Part shown: positions 1-10,689 of the stretch, piece by piece | Position numbering within the stretch: the first letter of the stretch is position 1 | Layout: each line of letters starts with the position of its first letter | The notes under the pieces: model-generated | Databases searched by the model: none | Seen by the model: only the letters and a program-made list of their open reading frames with translations | Told to the model about the DNA's origin: nothing | Position numbers and translations under genes: made by a program | DNA from: Membranipora membranacea | Taxonomy: Eukaryota; Bryozoa; Gymnolaemata; Cheilostomatida; Membraniporidae | Length of the DNA stretch: 64,000 bases | Assembly: GCA_914767715.1 (NCBI GenBank) | Contig: OU612069.1 | Coordinates: 10,661,387-10,725,386, forward strand | Reading direction: 5' to 3'

Positions 1-840
1 GACGTGATGGGTGAGACATCTCCTCCTTGTCAGAGTTCTCTTTCTCGGCTGTCCTTACAGTCTATAAACAGATGCCACAACCTGACAAGATCATAGCTTT
101 GCGCAGCAATTCTTATGTCATATATATGATATCACAGTGGGCATGAGTAAGACAGCACTTTGACTGGCTGCTGTGCAATAGGTTAAAAAACCTAAGGCCT
201 GTTTTGGAAGAAAAAAGACACACTAACAAGCATGGTAAAATTTCTTATTTTACAGGAAAATTCCATACAAAACTTTGGAACAATACACAAGTTCTTGAAT
301 GGCATAATCGTATTGCTCCCCTTGTAGCATTCTGGAAATCATCGATGCTGAAGGCATTTTATTACATTTTTAAACAAGATTACTTCCCAGGCTATATCAG
401 ATATTTCTCAGTCAACACACAGAAATGTAGTGTAGACGGAACTCACCTTTCTCATTCTGCCTCTAGCATCCTTCCTATGTTTCATGAGGTTTATCCTCAC
501 GTCCGACTCACTCGCCTTGAATCGCGATATCAACGCATCTGAAACAAATATGTACCATTAGATAAAAATGGAAATTTTATGCAATCCAGTTTGCAGGTTG
601 AACCACATCAAATGCGTTGTCCTGTCTCTGTTCAGCATAAAGGCATAAAGTTGGCAAAATTTAAAGGCAGCGGTGATATGATAAAGTTAGCACAAACTAA
701 AAAACAATGTTCAACTTGAATGACTTCTGTCTTACTGAGGCATGGTAAGTCACCGATACCAGGGTTTCGTAAAATTATTCACTATCCTAATCACATCATG
801 GCATTGAAATTCTCACCAGAATACACATACCCATAATTAT
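1..840. other. no recognisable gene
   Basis: I see no gene family here on either strand. A plus-strand open frame runs from 204 to 542 (112 codons) but begins with TTG, has no splice-site context I trust, and matches no family I know. Because this lies on the 3' side of the first (minus-strand) RING exon copy it may hold decayed exons of that TRIM-like gene, but I could not align any of it to the exons of the intact copy at 18536-26319. Confidence 0.4.
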
Positions 841-843
841 AGT

Positions 844-995
844 GTACAGCGGAGCCTTTTCTAAGGCAGTTTTTTTCTCCTGTCCACCGCCTGTCAAATT
901 AATTCCGGCCATGACAGCATCATTCTTGAGACGGTTCATTACATTAGTGAGGCCTTTCCTGAGGTTAATCCCTCCTATTTTTGATAGCTTCAGAA
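844..995 (-). pseudogene. possible Myb/SANT-like (NAIF1-type) exon
   Basis: On the minus strand a pyrimidine-rich tract ending in TTTGTTTCACAG precedes an open stretch of about 50 codons. It contains NRLKNDAVMAGINLTGGG followed by a spaced Leu and Ile. The pattern LK, about ten residues, TGGG, then Leu and Ile recalls the C-terminal part of Myb/SANT-like DNA-binding domains of the NAIF1 / Harbinger-associated type. That family assignment is inference from one short motif. There is a possible donor (GGTATGTG) near 844. No partner exon was found, so it could be an isolated exon, a transposon remnant or chance. Residue quality is too weak to name a gene. Confidence 0.25.
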
Positions 996-1256
996 CCTGT
1001 GAAACAAAATGCGTTGGGTTTATTGTGGTTCAACAACAAAAAGAAGATTTGTTTTGACCTTAGTATAAAGCATCGTTATAATAATTATAATAATTAACTT
1101 TATTTGAAATTCCCTGGCAACTAACTTGCAAAATATTTGAAATAGAATCTGTGTAACTGAGGATAAGAAAATCAACTCAGCATTTTACTTCTTGCTCTTC
1201 ATAGCTCCTTACAAATTTGTTTAAATGCCTTTCTTAGGACAGAACATATCACTTAC

Positions 1257-1420
1257 CCACTAAAAGGACAGCCTTTAGTCTGATAGTTCTGAGATAGACA
1301 CTGCATACAAAATACACGGGTACAGGGGAGCTGTCTAGGGTCCTCCATCTCTGATAAAACTCTCAGGCCATATCCACAGCAGCTAATCCTCTCCGTATTA
1401 TCCTCCACCTCTGGGTTATC
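1257..1420 (-). pseudogene. degenerate RING-finger exon, TRIM-like copy 1
   Basis: Minus-strand homologue of the RING exons at 14771-14944 and 26144-26319, recognised by near-identical sequence around LRVLSEMEDPRQLPC and VFCMQC. It is broken in several ways. The start-codon end is missing: copy 2 reads through the ATG into its 5' flank, whereas here the sequence jumps from GGGTTATC directly to the flank CAACCGAGATGAC, a deletion of roughly 40 bp. The second zinc-ligand Cys is shifted or lost (SCCGYG instead of SCGYC), the ligand His is Arg (CTR instead of CTH), and the last Cys is Ser (CPFS instead of CPFC). A donor-like GTAAGT follows. The rest of this copy would lie towards 1 and was not recognised. 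Clearly non-functional as a RING. Confidence 0.8.
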
Positions 1421-1494
1421 AACCGAGATGACAGATTGTCAACAATCAGCTTGTTTATATTGTCACCAGCAAACTACTAATTACTTCATATGTA

Positions 1495-1605
1495 TGCATT
1501 TTATTGCCAATTTACATTTGTTTTCTATAATGTTTTGCATACAGTGATATAAAAAAATAACTTAAAAAGTAAGGAAAAGCGGAAAAATGTGGAAAATGCA
1601 CTGCT
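1495..1605 (+). repeat. dispersed repeat upstream of RING copies
   Basis: A segment with TTTATTGCCAATTTACA, then ATGTTTTGCATACAGTGA and an A-rich AAGGAAAAGCGGA tract recurs at 15045-15145 (explained by block duplication) but also independently at 47435-47545 and, more diverged, at 38688-38780. It is therefore a dispersed repeat, probably carried along in the TRIM/ARF block duplication. No coding capacity. Confidence 0.6.
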
Positions 1606-1754
1606 ATAAACTTTCATTTGAGACTGCAGACTGCTAGCGAGCAACCGCAATGTTCTCATTGACATGATTTTATGAAGAAAAACCTTATTCAGTGCAATTT
1701 AACAGCTGTGTAGGGAGCTCACAGGTTCGTTTGTGTTATTGAGAGAAGAACCAT

Positions 1755-2085
1755 AGCTATACCTTACTGATATATATTATATGTATGAGGGGTACATTCT
1801 GACCCTGAACAAGCTTATGGCTATTCATGGATGGCTGCTGGACTGCATTTCTCACATTTAATTGTTCTACCAGTTCAGAATCTAGAATAGCTGACCCTTG
1901 TAATCTTTTGTCAATCAGCTTGCCTGAGTTTTTGAAGATTGTTACTGGGGCGTCAATTAACGCATAATGCAAAAGCTGCCAGATTAAAAGCTTTATTCAG
2001 ATCCTGACACAAAGTTTTATACTGATGGCATATCTCCACAAATAGCCTCGCTATGTACCGCTATTCACCACTGATCCATAAGTTC
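1755..2085 (+). repeat. dispersed repeat family R1, copy 1
   Basis: About 330 bp that recurs in direct orientation at 10690-10990 and inverted at 62320-62575. Shared landmarks are GTACATTCTGACCCTGAACA near the start, TGATCCATAA near the end, and TACTGATGGCATAT with ACACAAAGTT between. No clear terminal inverted repeats or reading frame; a non-autonomous element, class undetermined. Confidence 0.65.
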
Positions 2086-2670
2086 ATATCAATGCTATAC
2101 CTTTTTTAAAAAAGTCAGTTGGGAACAGAAAACTAAAATGCGCTCCCTTTTTATGTGCAACCAAGTAATATGTATCAGAGTCACAGGCACACGCAAACTT
2201 ACTGCTTGTACTGTCAAAATTGTATGAAATAAGTAATAATAATAATACAGTTTATTTATGAAACGCTTAATAAAATTGTTTATACAATAAAACAATGATT
2301 TCTAAGCGTTGTACATGATAAAATGTGAGATAAAATATTCGGTGTAGAATAATAAAAAATAAAATAAAAGTGTACATAAAATCTGACAATGAGTTAACGG
2401 AAAGATAAAATTATAGTAACTTCTAATAAAATACATGTAAGTATGAAAATTTTTTAAACTGTGTTTTCCATACAAGGTAAACCTTTTGACCAGTGAGTTA
2501 GAGACAAGGAGTTAGAGACAAGGAGATGCAACAAATCTAGCCTCAGTCTCTTTCTTTATATATTGGAGTGTGCCACAGTATCTCCCAACCATAGATTTTA
2601 ATGTTGAAATGAGACTAACTCTTTGGTTAGATCATGACATATTACAGCCTGATTGTTCTTATGATTTCAG

Positions 2671-4112
2671 GAAAGACCGCGATTGTCTATCGGTTAAAAC
2701 TGGGACAGCTGATCACGACAATACCAAGTTGTGGATTCAATGTTGAGACTATTGAAAGTAAAACTGGAGTTTTATTTACTTAGTGGGATGTAGGAGCTGG
2801 TACTGAGATAATAAAACGACTCAAGAGACATTACGTCTCTGGGAGTCATGGTAAGGTTTGTACGGTGCAAATAACATACATAGCCGAGAGGAAATTAGAT
2901 CTTACATTGACATACCAAAAAGGAAAATTGAGGCAGGACACAAGCCTTGTTGTCGGATGGGCATCTGTTGATGTGATAAAACGAATATATATTTATATAT
3001 TATATTTATATATAAGTGTGTATATCGGAATAAACATCACTTGTTTTTAAGGTGGCTTAAAATTGATTTACTGTTTCTCTTCCCTTCAAGTATAAGACAA
3101 GCTTCAGAGACAAAGTTCAAACACTGATGCACTGTAGCTGTATAGTGAATTGCTGACTCTACCCATTACCTAGATTAAGGATTAAACCAATAGTCTGCAT
3201 TCCAGTTACTCCCCTTCCACTGGTCACGCCGCAGTGGAGGGAGCAACTCAAAATGCAGACAAATGGACCAAACTTGGTCTAGCCCGTTGCCTATGATTCA
3301 AAGATACAAAATATTATATTTTGTTTTTAGATCTTGATAGATAACCATTCATAATACTTTTGCTTTTTTAGGAGCGATATTTGTAGTGGATAGTCGAGAT
3401 CGAAAGAGATTGTGTGAGGCGAAAACAGAATTATGGGAGTATTTTCTAAACTGGTCGGAAGCAGCTAACTTACCACTAGTTATTCTCGCAAACAAACAGG
3501 ACTTACCAAACTGTGTGAGCTGTGAGGAGATCGCGGAGGCTCTAGATCTATACAGCTTAAAATATAGGTATAACAATACTATAATACTCTTTTTACACAT
3601 CTTTTACCAACCACCAATACAAAGTTTTGTCTGTGTACATACAATGCTGACTCGAGACCAAAATCTATTGCCCCCCCCCCCCCTAACCCTACTTCAATGG
3701 CTTCCCAGAGTAGAGCGTAAAAAATGGTATCGGTGACTGATCAAAATAGAAGTAGTTAATCTTACAATGTCTCACCACTTTATTAGGGCCTAGTACAACT
3801 ATTATAACTAGAAACGTGAAAAGAATATATTTTAGGAGTTGTGTTCTACTAAAGGAGTGGCAGGCAACACTTGTGATCCTAGGATCTCAATAAACACACG
3901 TGTCCAATATTAAAATATGCATGCCAATAACATTAGACTTGACAAATGAGTATGTTTAGTATTGATGTTTTGCTTTCTAGGAAGTGGCATATTCAGAAAG
4001 CTGATGCTACGACCGGAGCAGGATTACAGCAAACACTAGCGATGTTAGCAGTGTGGTCAAATGAGTTCAAACAGTACTCCGCGGCTATTCCTGATTGGAC
4101 CCCCTTTAGCTG
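2671..4112 (+). pseudogene. ARF-like small GTPase, copy 1 (in-frame stop)
   Basis: Three exons on the plus strand: 2671-2850 (after TGATTTCAG; ends CATG|GTAAGG), 3372-3567 and 3981-4112. Phases join correctly (1, then 2) and the last exon ends in TGA. The product resembles the ARF family and the ARF domain of TRIM23/ARD1: GKT of the P-loop, switch [14 protein letters not shown]3 WDVG, VVDSRDR, G4 NKQD and a C-terminal ADATTGAGL in place of the G5 loop. Exon 1 begins inside the P-loop, so an upstream exon encoding the N-terminus is missing or unrecognised. A TAG at 2781-2783 interrupts the frame just before WDVG, and the catalytic Gln region reads DVGAGTE instead of DVGGQDK. It therefore looks like a decayed gene, although splice sites and the rest of the frame are intact. 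A LINE tail has inserted just after its stop. Confidence 0.75.
3193..3260. repeat. hairpin-forming dispersed repeat
   Basis: GTCTGCAT at 3193-3200 pairs with ATGCAGAC at 3253-3260, and the arms continue inwards (CTCCCCTTCCACTG against CAGTGGAGGGAG). A clear second member is at 54993-55076 with TTTCCTGCATTCA pairing with TGAATGCAGGAAA and the shared inner GGGAGCAACTC; a weaker one is near 31255-31330. Downstream both clear copies share CTTGGTCTA. It is a small foldback or MITE-like element, lying here in an intron of the ARF-like copy 1. Confidence 0.55.
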
Positions 4113-4164
4113 ATAACGATGACAGCATAGTATCGAACAGTCAAGGAAGTAGGTTGATTGAATG

Positions 4165-4716
4165 ACAAAATTGATGACAAATTACGTTTTCAAGAACATG
4201 TGCAATCAGTATTGACAAGAGCCTCACCAAGGATGTATATTGTTAAAAGTTTTGAGTACCTCAGTTCAAAGCCTATTTCTCACATGTTATTTAAAAGTTT
4301 CATTGTAACTCTTATTACCTACTGTCTACTGATACTATTTATATCAATCTATGCAAGTGAGAAGAAGCACATACATAAACTTTTTCAAGACGCTACCAAG
4401 CTTGGCATCGAGCACCCTGATATTGATGCTCTGATGACCACCCAAACTCAGACACTCGCACTCAGATATATAAACGATAAAGACCACATCATAAATGAGT
4501 TTTTAAATAAATGCCCATCTGGACGCCAACGTGCCATTAAGTACAGAGGTGCTTAGGGCTGTGACTGCTTTTTACGTCATCTTATTCTCACACTCAATAA
4601 TATTCTTTTTTAACTTTTACCACAGAGACCTGTTTTTTCTATGTTTCATCCTTTGCCAGTGTATGCACCAAATTTCACAACTTTTTTGTCAATGATAGTA
4701 ATAAATCCATCCATCC
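4165..4716 (+). mobile_element. 5'-truncated LINE (CR1/L2-like) 3' end
   Basis: The open frame at 4165-4553 encodes the end of a non-LTR retrotransposon reverse transcriptase: IDDKLRFQEHVQSVLTRAS is the usual thumb-region motif, followed by LLFKSF-like and ITYC segments and a C-terminal tail with HPDIDAL and RQRAIKYR. About 160 bp of 3' untranslated sequence follows and ends in a short ATCC repeat. The duplicated block at about 16495-16525 lacks it, so both junctions can be placed by comparison (after GATTGAATG and before GAAACCGTCC). The 3' part recurs at 26797-26904. Assignment to the CR1/L2 clade is by motif style only. Confidence 0.75.
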
Positions 4717-4985
4717 GAAACCGTCCTCAAGGTTGCTTCTGGTTATTTTGTTACACGATGAATGTATGAGATGGAGAAATGGATCACCATCCCTGTCCCA
4801 GTGGGTGATCATAATATTAAGATCTGCACAGAGTTGACTTGTGTTTTTGTCCATGTTGGCACATGATATCATGAGTCATGGAATTACTTGCATAATGTGA
4901 GCAATTAAGAAGAAGTAAAAGTTATCAATCACTTCTTGGTACAGATTTCAATTTTTTTTACATTTATTGACAACAATCTTCATCT
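4717..4985. repeat. end of duplicated block 1
   Basis: Non-coding sequence that continues the homology to block 2. It aligns with 16510-16828 and, across the transposon inserted there, with 18090-18112 (ATTTATTGACAACAATC). Beyond about 4985 the two blocks no longer align, which marks the right boundary of the duplication. No gene. Confidence 0.65.
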
Positions 4986-7030
4986 TCACAGGCAAATGAT
5001 TGGTTACAGACCTCAATCTGCTTCCCTTTTAGACCAAGATTAGTGTTTGGTCGCATTAAATTTTGCTTAAAAATTTGTTATCATAAACTGTGATCAATCA
5101 GTAGATTTATAGTTGGAGTTATCCTTGATGGCTCAAAGATAAATTTTATGTTTTTTAGGTTCTAATTTGCAAGGTAAATATTTTGATCACTCTTGAATCC
5201 TGAAACTTGGTGTTGCTTTCGAATTATTTGATATGAAGCGAGTGGGGTGTAAAATAGGGTTGTTTAAATACGTCTATTTATTTTGTTTTCTGCAAAATGT
5301 GGATAAAACAGTTAATAGTACAAAAAGAGGTTATTAGAAAAAAAATTGAAGTGTAATATTGGAATAATAATAGGCCTAACCAATATGTGTCAGATCTTGT
5401 ATAAGCCAGAGGGATATCAGGTCAGCCCAAGCTAAATTACAAATAGGATGCGCTGCTGACGCATACTTGATGATAATATAATATATACATTCATGTTCCG
5501 CATCGATATGTGTACTGTTAAAATTTTAGAGTGTTTCTTTGCCTTTAGTCATGAATGTCATTAACAGCTGCTGTTTTTATTTCTTGCTGGTCATGTAGGC
5601 CTTTGTGGTAACCCAAAGTGACAGTTAAGGTTGTTCCTTATTTCTCCGCTGACAGCACTGCCCATTCTTGCCCAAAAATCAAACCTCAGAATTTCAACAT
5701 CCATCTCAACCACAGCCGTTAATGCGTGCCTCCAAATTTTCTGTGACTGTTGGCTGCCGTTGCGTGTTTTTGTAAGGTGTCATCTTCCATCAGCATTTTG
5801 GGTGTCAATAAGGTCTGGTCATTCAACGGATATTGTCTCTGTTCTGTCTCTCTCGTCTAGTGGTGGTCCTACCACCTTTTCCGCAGGTCAATTTTGAAAA
5901 AGCTCCTAAAAGAAGTGTCTTTTGAATACATATTGGCTCTGTTTATGGTTATCAATAACAGCGCTCAATGGGGGGGGGGGGGGGGGGGGCTTGTGTTATA
6001 TGTAGGGATTATGAAGGGATATAGTACTGATGAAGCTGGTCTCAACGGCAAATTTCTGCTTGTTATGAGGTTAGGTGTTCATCAATACATCTAAAACTGA
6101 AACATGTGAGTTATCCTTCAGCGCCATGGCCTTGCTCAAAACATACCTATGGGCTACAAACTTAAGCAAACAGCCTCACAACGTTGCATGTTCTAAATCA
6201 TTCGCAAACGGGATTGACCTGAAAATTGAGATTGAGTGAAAATTTATTATTGGCAAGTTCAGTAAATCTCATCCCAAAAGCCTTCTCTGTGGTAGTCAAT
6301 AAATCCAGAATTTTGTCAAAAAATTGTACACACAATAAGGATTATTGCTATAATCAAATCTATTCATGGGCGATATAACAATATCACATCTTTTAATTGA
6401 CTCTTAATCCTCTTCTCCTCTTTAGTTAATCACTGTGATTCCATGTGAATTTTGAGGTCGGCCTAGATTGAGCTGAGTTGTCACCTCTTGGCTCGATCTC
6501 GAAATATGCAGCCATTTACATGGTAGAGCTGAGAAAAAAAACATAAAAAAAATCTGCCGCCACCAGGATTTGATGCTAACCTTCAAGCTCAGCATTAGCT
6601 AGGAGGCATTTCCACAGCTTGAAGATCCTCAAAATTAGCCGCAGGTCGACTTCAAAATAACATTAGTTAATTCAAGATCTGGCTCCTATTCCTATCTCCA
6701 AGAACATGCTTGTGTTCTTTTCAACCACTAGATAAATTTGACATTTTTCATATCTTTCACTGTTCATCCTCTTTCCACACTCCAAAATATGTTCACTAAT
6801 ATTTCTCAATATATAGAATGGTACATAGTACGATTAGGAAATGATTTCCCTCGCTGTTACACTAAGATCCCTGTGGCCACGCCGGTTATTTGTCAATTTT
6901 TTTCCTCAAACAGGGCTGGTACGCATTTAAAGTTCCCTGTTAGTTTTAATTTTTTCTGGGGAGGCCAACCATATCCCAGTTGCAGGAAGGTGCAATGGCG
7001 CCCATCCATCACCCACTCCGACTGGCCCTA
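4986..7030. other. spacer with little recognisable content
   Basis: Apart from the VWA-like relic at 5640-5815 and a run of 20 G at 5970-5989, I see no gene. The open frames here are short and unsupported. The end of the Arg/Ser-repeat ORF lies at 7036; no polyadenylation signal for it is visible close by (the nearest minus-strand AATAAA that I noticed is around 6242-6248). Confidence 0.4.
5640..5815 (-). pseudogene. possible VWA5/PARP4-type C-terminal fragment
   Basis: Read on the minus strand, the frame gives DLIDTQNADGR, a TGA stop, HL, then IWRHALTAVVEMDVEI and DFW. This resembles the C-terminal region of VIT/VWA proteins (VWA5A, PARP4-like), where the usual pattern is LI-x-LQ-x-ADGSW-x-L, later VWATALA. 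The stop sits where Trp is expected (TGG to TGA is one change). There is no neighbouring VWA exon that I can see. Weak but specific pattern; best described as a gene relic. Confidence 0.35.
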
Positions 7031-7035
7031 CAGCT

Positions 7036-8760
7036 TCAAAACCTATAGATACAGTTTTCTTTTTGGCTTATTCTAGTCTTACCATGCATTCCGATGAATC
7101 GAATAGTCTGTTCCTGACTTTTAGGATTCTTCTGCCTACTAAGCATATCATCACAGCTGGAGTCTGAAGAGTCACTGTCACCTCCTCCTCTCCCATTGTC
7201 TCGCCTTTTTCTGCTCCTACCATCTTTGACAAATCTCCATTTTTGGCAATCATCATAACCATCCTTCCTCCTGTCATGGCTATCATCATCATCATCATGC
7301 CTTCTGCGGCGGTCATCATCATTATTCCTTCTGCCATCATTACCACCATACCTTTTATGGCGGTCCTTGTTTCCATTCTTTAATCTACGACCATCATTAA
7401 TACCATCCTGCTTTCTGCACCGGTCATCATCATACTTTCTGCAGCATCCATCATGACCATCCCTCTTTCTGCAGCCATAACCATCATCCAATTCCGAGGA
7501 GCTACTATCGGATGGAAAGTTATATGGTCCATCATAAAGGATAATGGCCATTTGATATTCCGGGTTTGTTCTCTCTTTTACCCTCCTTTCATTACTCGCA
7601 GCAAGTTTATGTCGAGGGTCTCTGCATATGCGTGTCTTAGCCATTTTCTTTGTGTGTCTATGTCTATTGGCAAAGTAGTTGCCATTGTCACTCTTATCAC
7701 TTCTGTCACTTGTGCTGCTATTTCTGATATTACTGCTGCTGCTACTAATGCTGCGGTTTTTTCTGCTATATCTACTAATACTGCTGCTGCTGCGGTTTCT
7801 TCTACTATATCTACTAATACTGCTGCTGCTGCGGTTTCTTCTACTACATCTACTAATGCTGTGGTTTCTTCTGCTGCATCTACTAATGCTGCGGTTTCTT
7901 CTGCTACAGCTACTAATGCTGCGGTTTCTTCTACTACATCTACTAATGCTGCGGTTTCTTCTACTACATCTACTGATGCTGCCGCTCCTTCTGCTACATC
8001 TACTAATGCTGCGGTTTCTTCTACTACATCTACTGATGCTGCCGCTCCTTCTGCTACATCTACTAATGCTGCGGTTTCGTCTACTACATCTACTAATGCT
8101 GCGGTTTCTTCTACTACATCTACTAATGCTGCCGCTCCTTCTGCTACATCTACTAATGCTGCGGTTTCTTCTACTACATCTACTAATGCTGCGGTTTCTT
8201 CTACTACATCTACTAATGTTGCCGCTCCTTCTGCTACATCTACTAATGCTGCGGTTTCTTCTACTACATCTACTAATGCTGCGGTTTCTTCTACTACATC
8301 TACTAATACTGCCGTTTCTTCTACTACATCTACTGATGCTTCCGCTCCTTCTGCTACATCTACTAATGCTGCGGTTTCTTCTACTACATCTACTGATGCT
8401 GCCGCTCCTTCTGCTACATCTACTCATGCTGCGGTTTCTTCTACTACATCTACTAATGCTGCGGTTTCTTCTACTACATCTACTAATGCTGCGGTTTCTT
8501 CTACTACATCTACTGATGCTGCCGCTCCTTCTACCACATCTGCTAATACTGTGGCTCCTTCTGCTACATCTACTAATGCTGCGGTTTCTTTTACTACAGC
8601 TACTAATGCTGCCACTCCTATTGCTACTTCTACTAATACTGCGGCTTCTTCTGCTACATCTTCTGATGCTGCGGCTCCTTCTGCCAAATCTTTTGATCAG
8701 CACCTTTGCATTCTGTTTATACTTATCTCCTCTGTGTACAAGCTTCCTATTAGTCAAATC
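7036..8760 (-). CDS. Arg/Ser/Cys decapeptide-repeat protein (exon)
   Basis: One long minus-strand open frame of about 574 codons. It starts at a good acceptor (TTTATATCTCCAG at 8761-8773) and the first codon in frame is not ATG, so an upstream exon must supply the start. Residues about 25-315 are some 29 copies of a ten-residue unit of the type RSISRCSRRN or GSISRCSRRN, with one Cys per unit. The rest is Arg/Asp/Ser-rich and non-repetitive (DDDRRRRHDDDDDSHDRR), ending in a stop at 7036. RS/SR dipeptides recall splicing-related RS domains, but no RRM or other folded domain is visible, so function is open. The DNA repeat is also open in two plus-strand frames (Ala/Thr/Ser and Leu-rich). I prefer the minus strand because the non-repeat flank keeps the same charged composition, but the coding strand is not proven. 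Confidence 0.5.
   Translation of the reverse strand, partial: DLTNRKLVHRGDKYKQNAKVLIKRFGRRSRSIRRCSRRSRSISRSSNRSGSISSCSKRNRSISRCSRRSHSISRCGRRSGSISRCSRRNRSISRCSRRNRSISRCSRRNRSMSRCSRRSGSISRCSRRNRSISRCSRRSGSISRCSRRNGSISRCSRRNRSISRCSRRNRSISRCSRRSGNISRCSRRNRSISRCSRRNRSISRCSRRSGSISRCSRRNRSISRCSRRNRSISRCSRRSGSISRCSRRNRSISRCSRRSGSISRCSRRNRSISRCSRRNRSISSCSRRNRSISRCSRRNHSISRCSRRNRSSSSISRYSRRNRSSSSISRYSRKNRSISSSSSNIRNSSTSDRSDKSDNGNYFANRHRHTKKMAKTRICRDPRHKLAASNERRVKERTNPEYQMAIILYDGPYNFPSDSSSSELDDGYGCRKRDGHDGCCRKYDDDRCRKQDGINDGRRLKNGNKDRHKRYGGNDGRRNNDDDRRRRHDDDDDSHDRRKDGYDDCQKWRFVKDGRSRKRRDNGRGGGDSDSSDSSCDDMLSRQKNPKSQEQTIRFIGMHGKTRISQKENCIYRF
7830..8690 (-). repeat. 30-bp minisatellite inside RS ORF
   Basis: About 29 tandem copies of a 30-bp unit. 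On the plus strand two variants alternate irregularly: GCTGCGGTTTCTTCTACTAC and GCTGCCGCTCCTTCTGCTAC, each followed by ATCTACTAAT or ATCTACTGAT. The unit length is a multiple of three, so copy changes keep the frame. Confidence 0.9.
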
Positions 8761-8789
8761 TGGAGATATAAAGACACCAAATCAAACTT

Positions 8790-10300
8790 ATCAGATAGGT
8801 AACTGCCTTTCAATTCAAAATGCTCTCTTCACTCTTTCGCTTTGATTTAGTAGAACCTGCAGTGATAAATCTCAAAAGTTTTATTTTAGATACATCAATT
8901 AATCTTAAAAAAATTTAAAATTGAACAAAATAAAATAAATTATAAGCTACAAAAGTACAACACCAAGTATTAACCGAACACTCATCAAAATATGAGCAAA
9001 TCATGTCATAAACATTTTTCCTGTAGGACTGCCACATACCTTGTCGTTGTGACTGATAGGGAGTGTTTTTCTGTGAATTTCTGTCCAAAAAACATGGCAA
9101 TAATTTTATGAATTCTGATGAGAGCGCAGGATTTTCCATGAAGTTTAAAAAAAAAGCGTATGAGTGTGACTAGAAAAGGAGCATTGCAAAAAGCTAAGAA
9201 TGGCCTTGGAATGTGTAAAAATAACCAGCGGGAACTCATTTTTATGGTATAAGAATCCTACACTGAATCAAAGTTTGTTGATATGATTAACTGTAGTCAG
9301 TTCAACGCTAGCAACCTCATTTGAACAACAAATTAGTGGGCAAATATTACATATCATATGTTTTAACAGCAAATATCACCTTTGAGTTCAGGCACTTTGA
9401 AGCGGGTTTCCGCTCGATTCTGGCCGTATCTATCTTTGTAGTTCTGGCAACGTATTTCCTACAAAGGATTAAAAATTTACTACATCCAACTACGGGATGC
9501 CAGTGATGAAAAGTAGGCCTAAGAGTAGTATACTTTATCAAAGCTTTAAAGAAGAGCCCTATCTACTTTATGATATTCTAACGCATTGGATTTATTCTGT
9601 TTTCCGTTACCTGTAATTATGTTTTTTATTTATATTCGTTGTTTTTGACTCTTAAATTGAAATTTCCTGCAGTCAATGAAACATATTAAAAATGATTAAA
9701 AAGAAAGAGGTCAAGTGTCATTCTCATTGTACCATTTGGTACTATTGCTAAGTTTTAATTGTTTACCTAATCTTGACCTCAAATTCAAACATTTGAGAAG
9801 ACGTGCCAAAGTAGGATACAACTGGCAACCCAAAGGATTTAGCCATACTTATGCCCACAATAATTCTACCGTAAAAGACATAGTCATTGAATATAGTGGA
9901 CACCTAAGTAAGATATAAATGTGGTCAACACATGCAAATTGATAGTACATCAAGTTACGAAATATACTTCTTCACTTTCAAGAGGACACATTCTATAACC
10001 TAGTTTGTCGATAGCATGTCCCTTGTGGCTGAACTCAGTTTAACCTCATCACTGTCACAGAGACAGGGCTAACTGCCGTAAACATTGTTACCGTATTATA
10101 GCCGCCAAAGCCCTCAACAGTGCATTATTCTAGTCTTTTTGTATTTTTTTACTCTTATTCTCATTTTACAATAAATGTAGTTTTATACACTTTTTATAAT
10201 TTTATGCATTTTTAGACAGAGCTCAAATCTTTAAGACAGCACGGCTGAAACGTTTTATCATTCATTCAAATGAATCAATAAAGGTACACACATACATACA
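8790..10300. other. spacer, no recognisable gene
   Basis: Several open frames of 60-80 codons occur, but none has family resemblance, splice support or a homologous copy in the window. I see nothing else to report. Confidence 0.4.
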
Positions 10301-10689
10301 TGATCACTCACCTCCATACTCATTTTCTCGTATTCTTTCATAGCCGTGGTACAGTAGTGTTTGGTTTTGACAACAGTGCTCACTCCTTTCCTCGCAATAC
10401 TGTCTGTCCCATCGACTGGTCTGAACTTTGTTGTAGAATGAACTTTTGTAAAACAAAACATGATTCAAATTATGGCTATGTGTATTCATCGAAGGAGTAA
10501 GGATTTTCTGTCTGCTTCAAGGCAGCTTGAATAAATATTACTTCTTGGAGGCAAAACTAAGGAAAAAACAATAATCCGGCAATCAAGGGACAAGACTGTG
10601 ATAAACTTGCCCCATAGCCTTTTTAAGATTAGTCAAAGCATCCCCAACAGGTGTTGATTGAAGGGCAGCCAAAAATTTTGTAGGCTGAC

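Noticed and set aside
204-542. 112-codon plus-strand open frame
   Set aside because: Non-ATG start, no family resemblance, no splice context, no homologue in the window.
5894-6094. Open frame with a poly-Gly stretch
   Set aside because: The glycine run is the 20-G homopolymer; nothing else supports coding.
7453-8845. Two long plus-strand open frames (Ala/Thr/Ser-rich and Leu-rich) over the 30-bp repeat
   Set aside because: They are antisense readings of a stop-free repeat; their non-repeat ends lack coherent composition and splice support. The minus-strand frame is preferred, though not proven.
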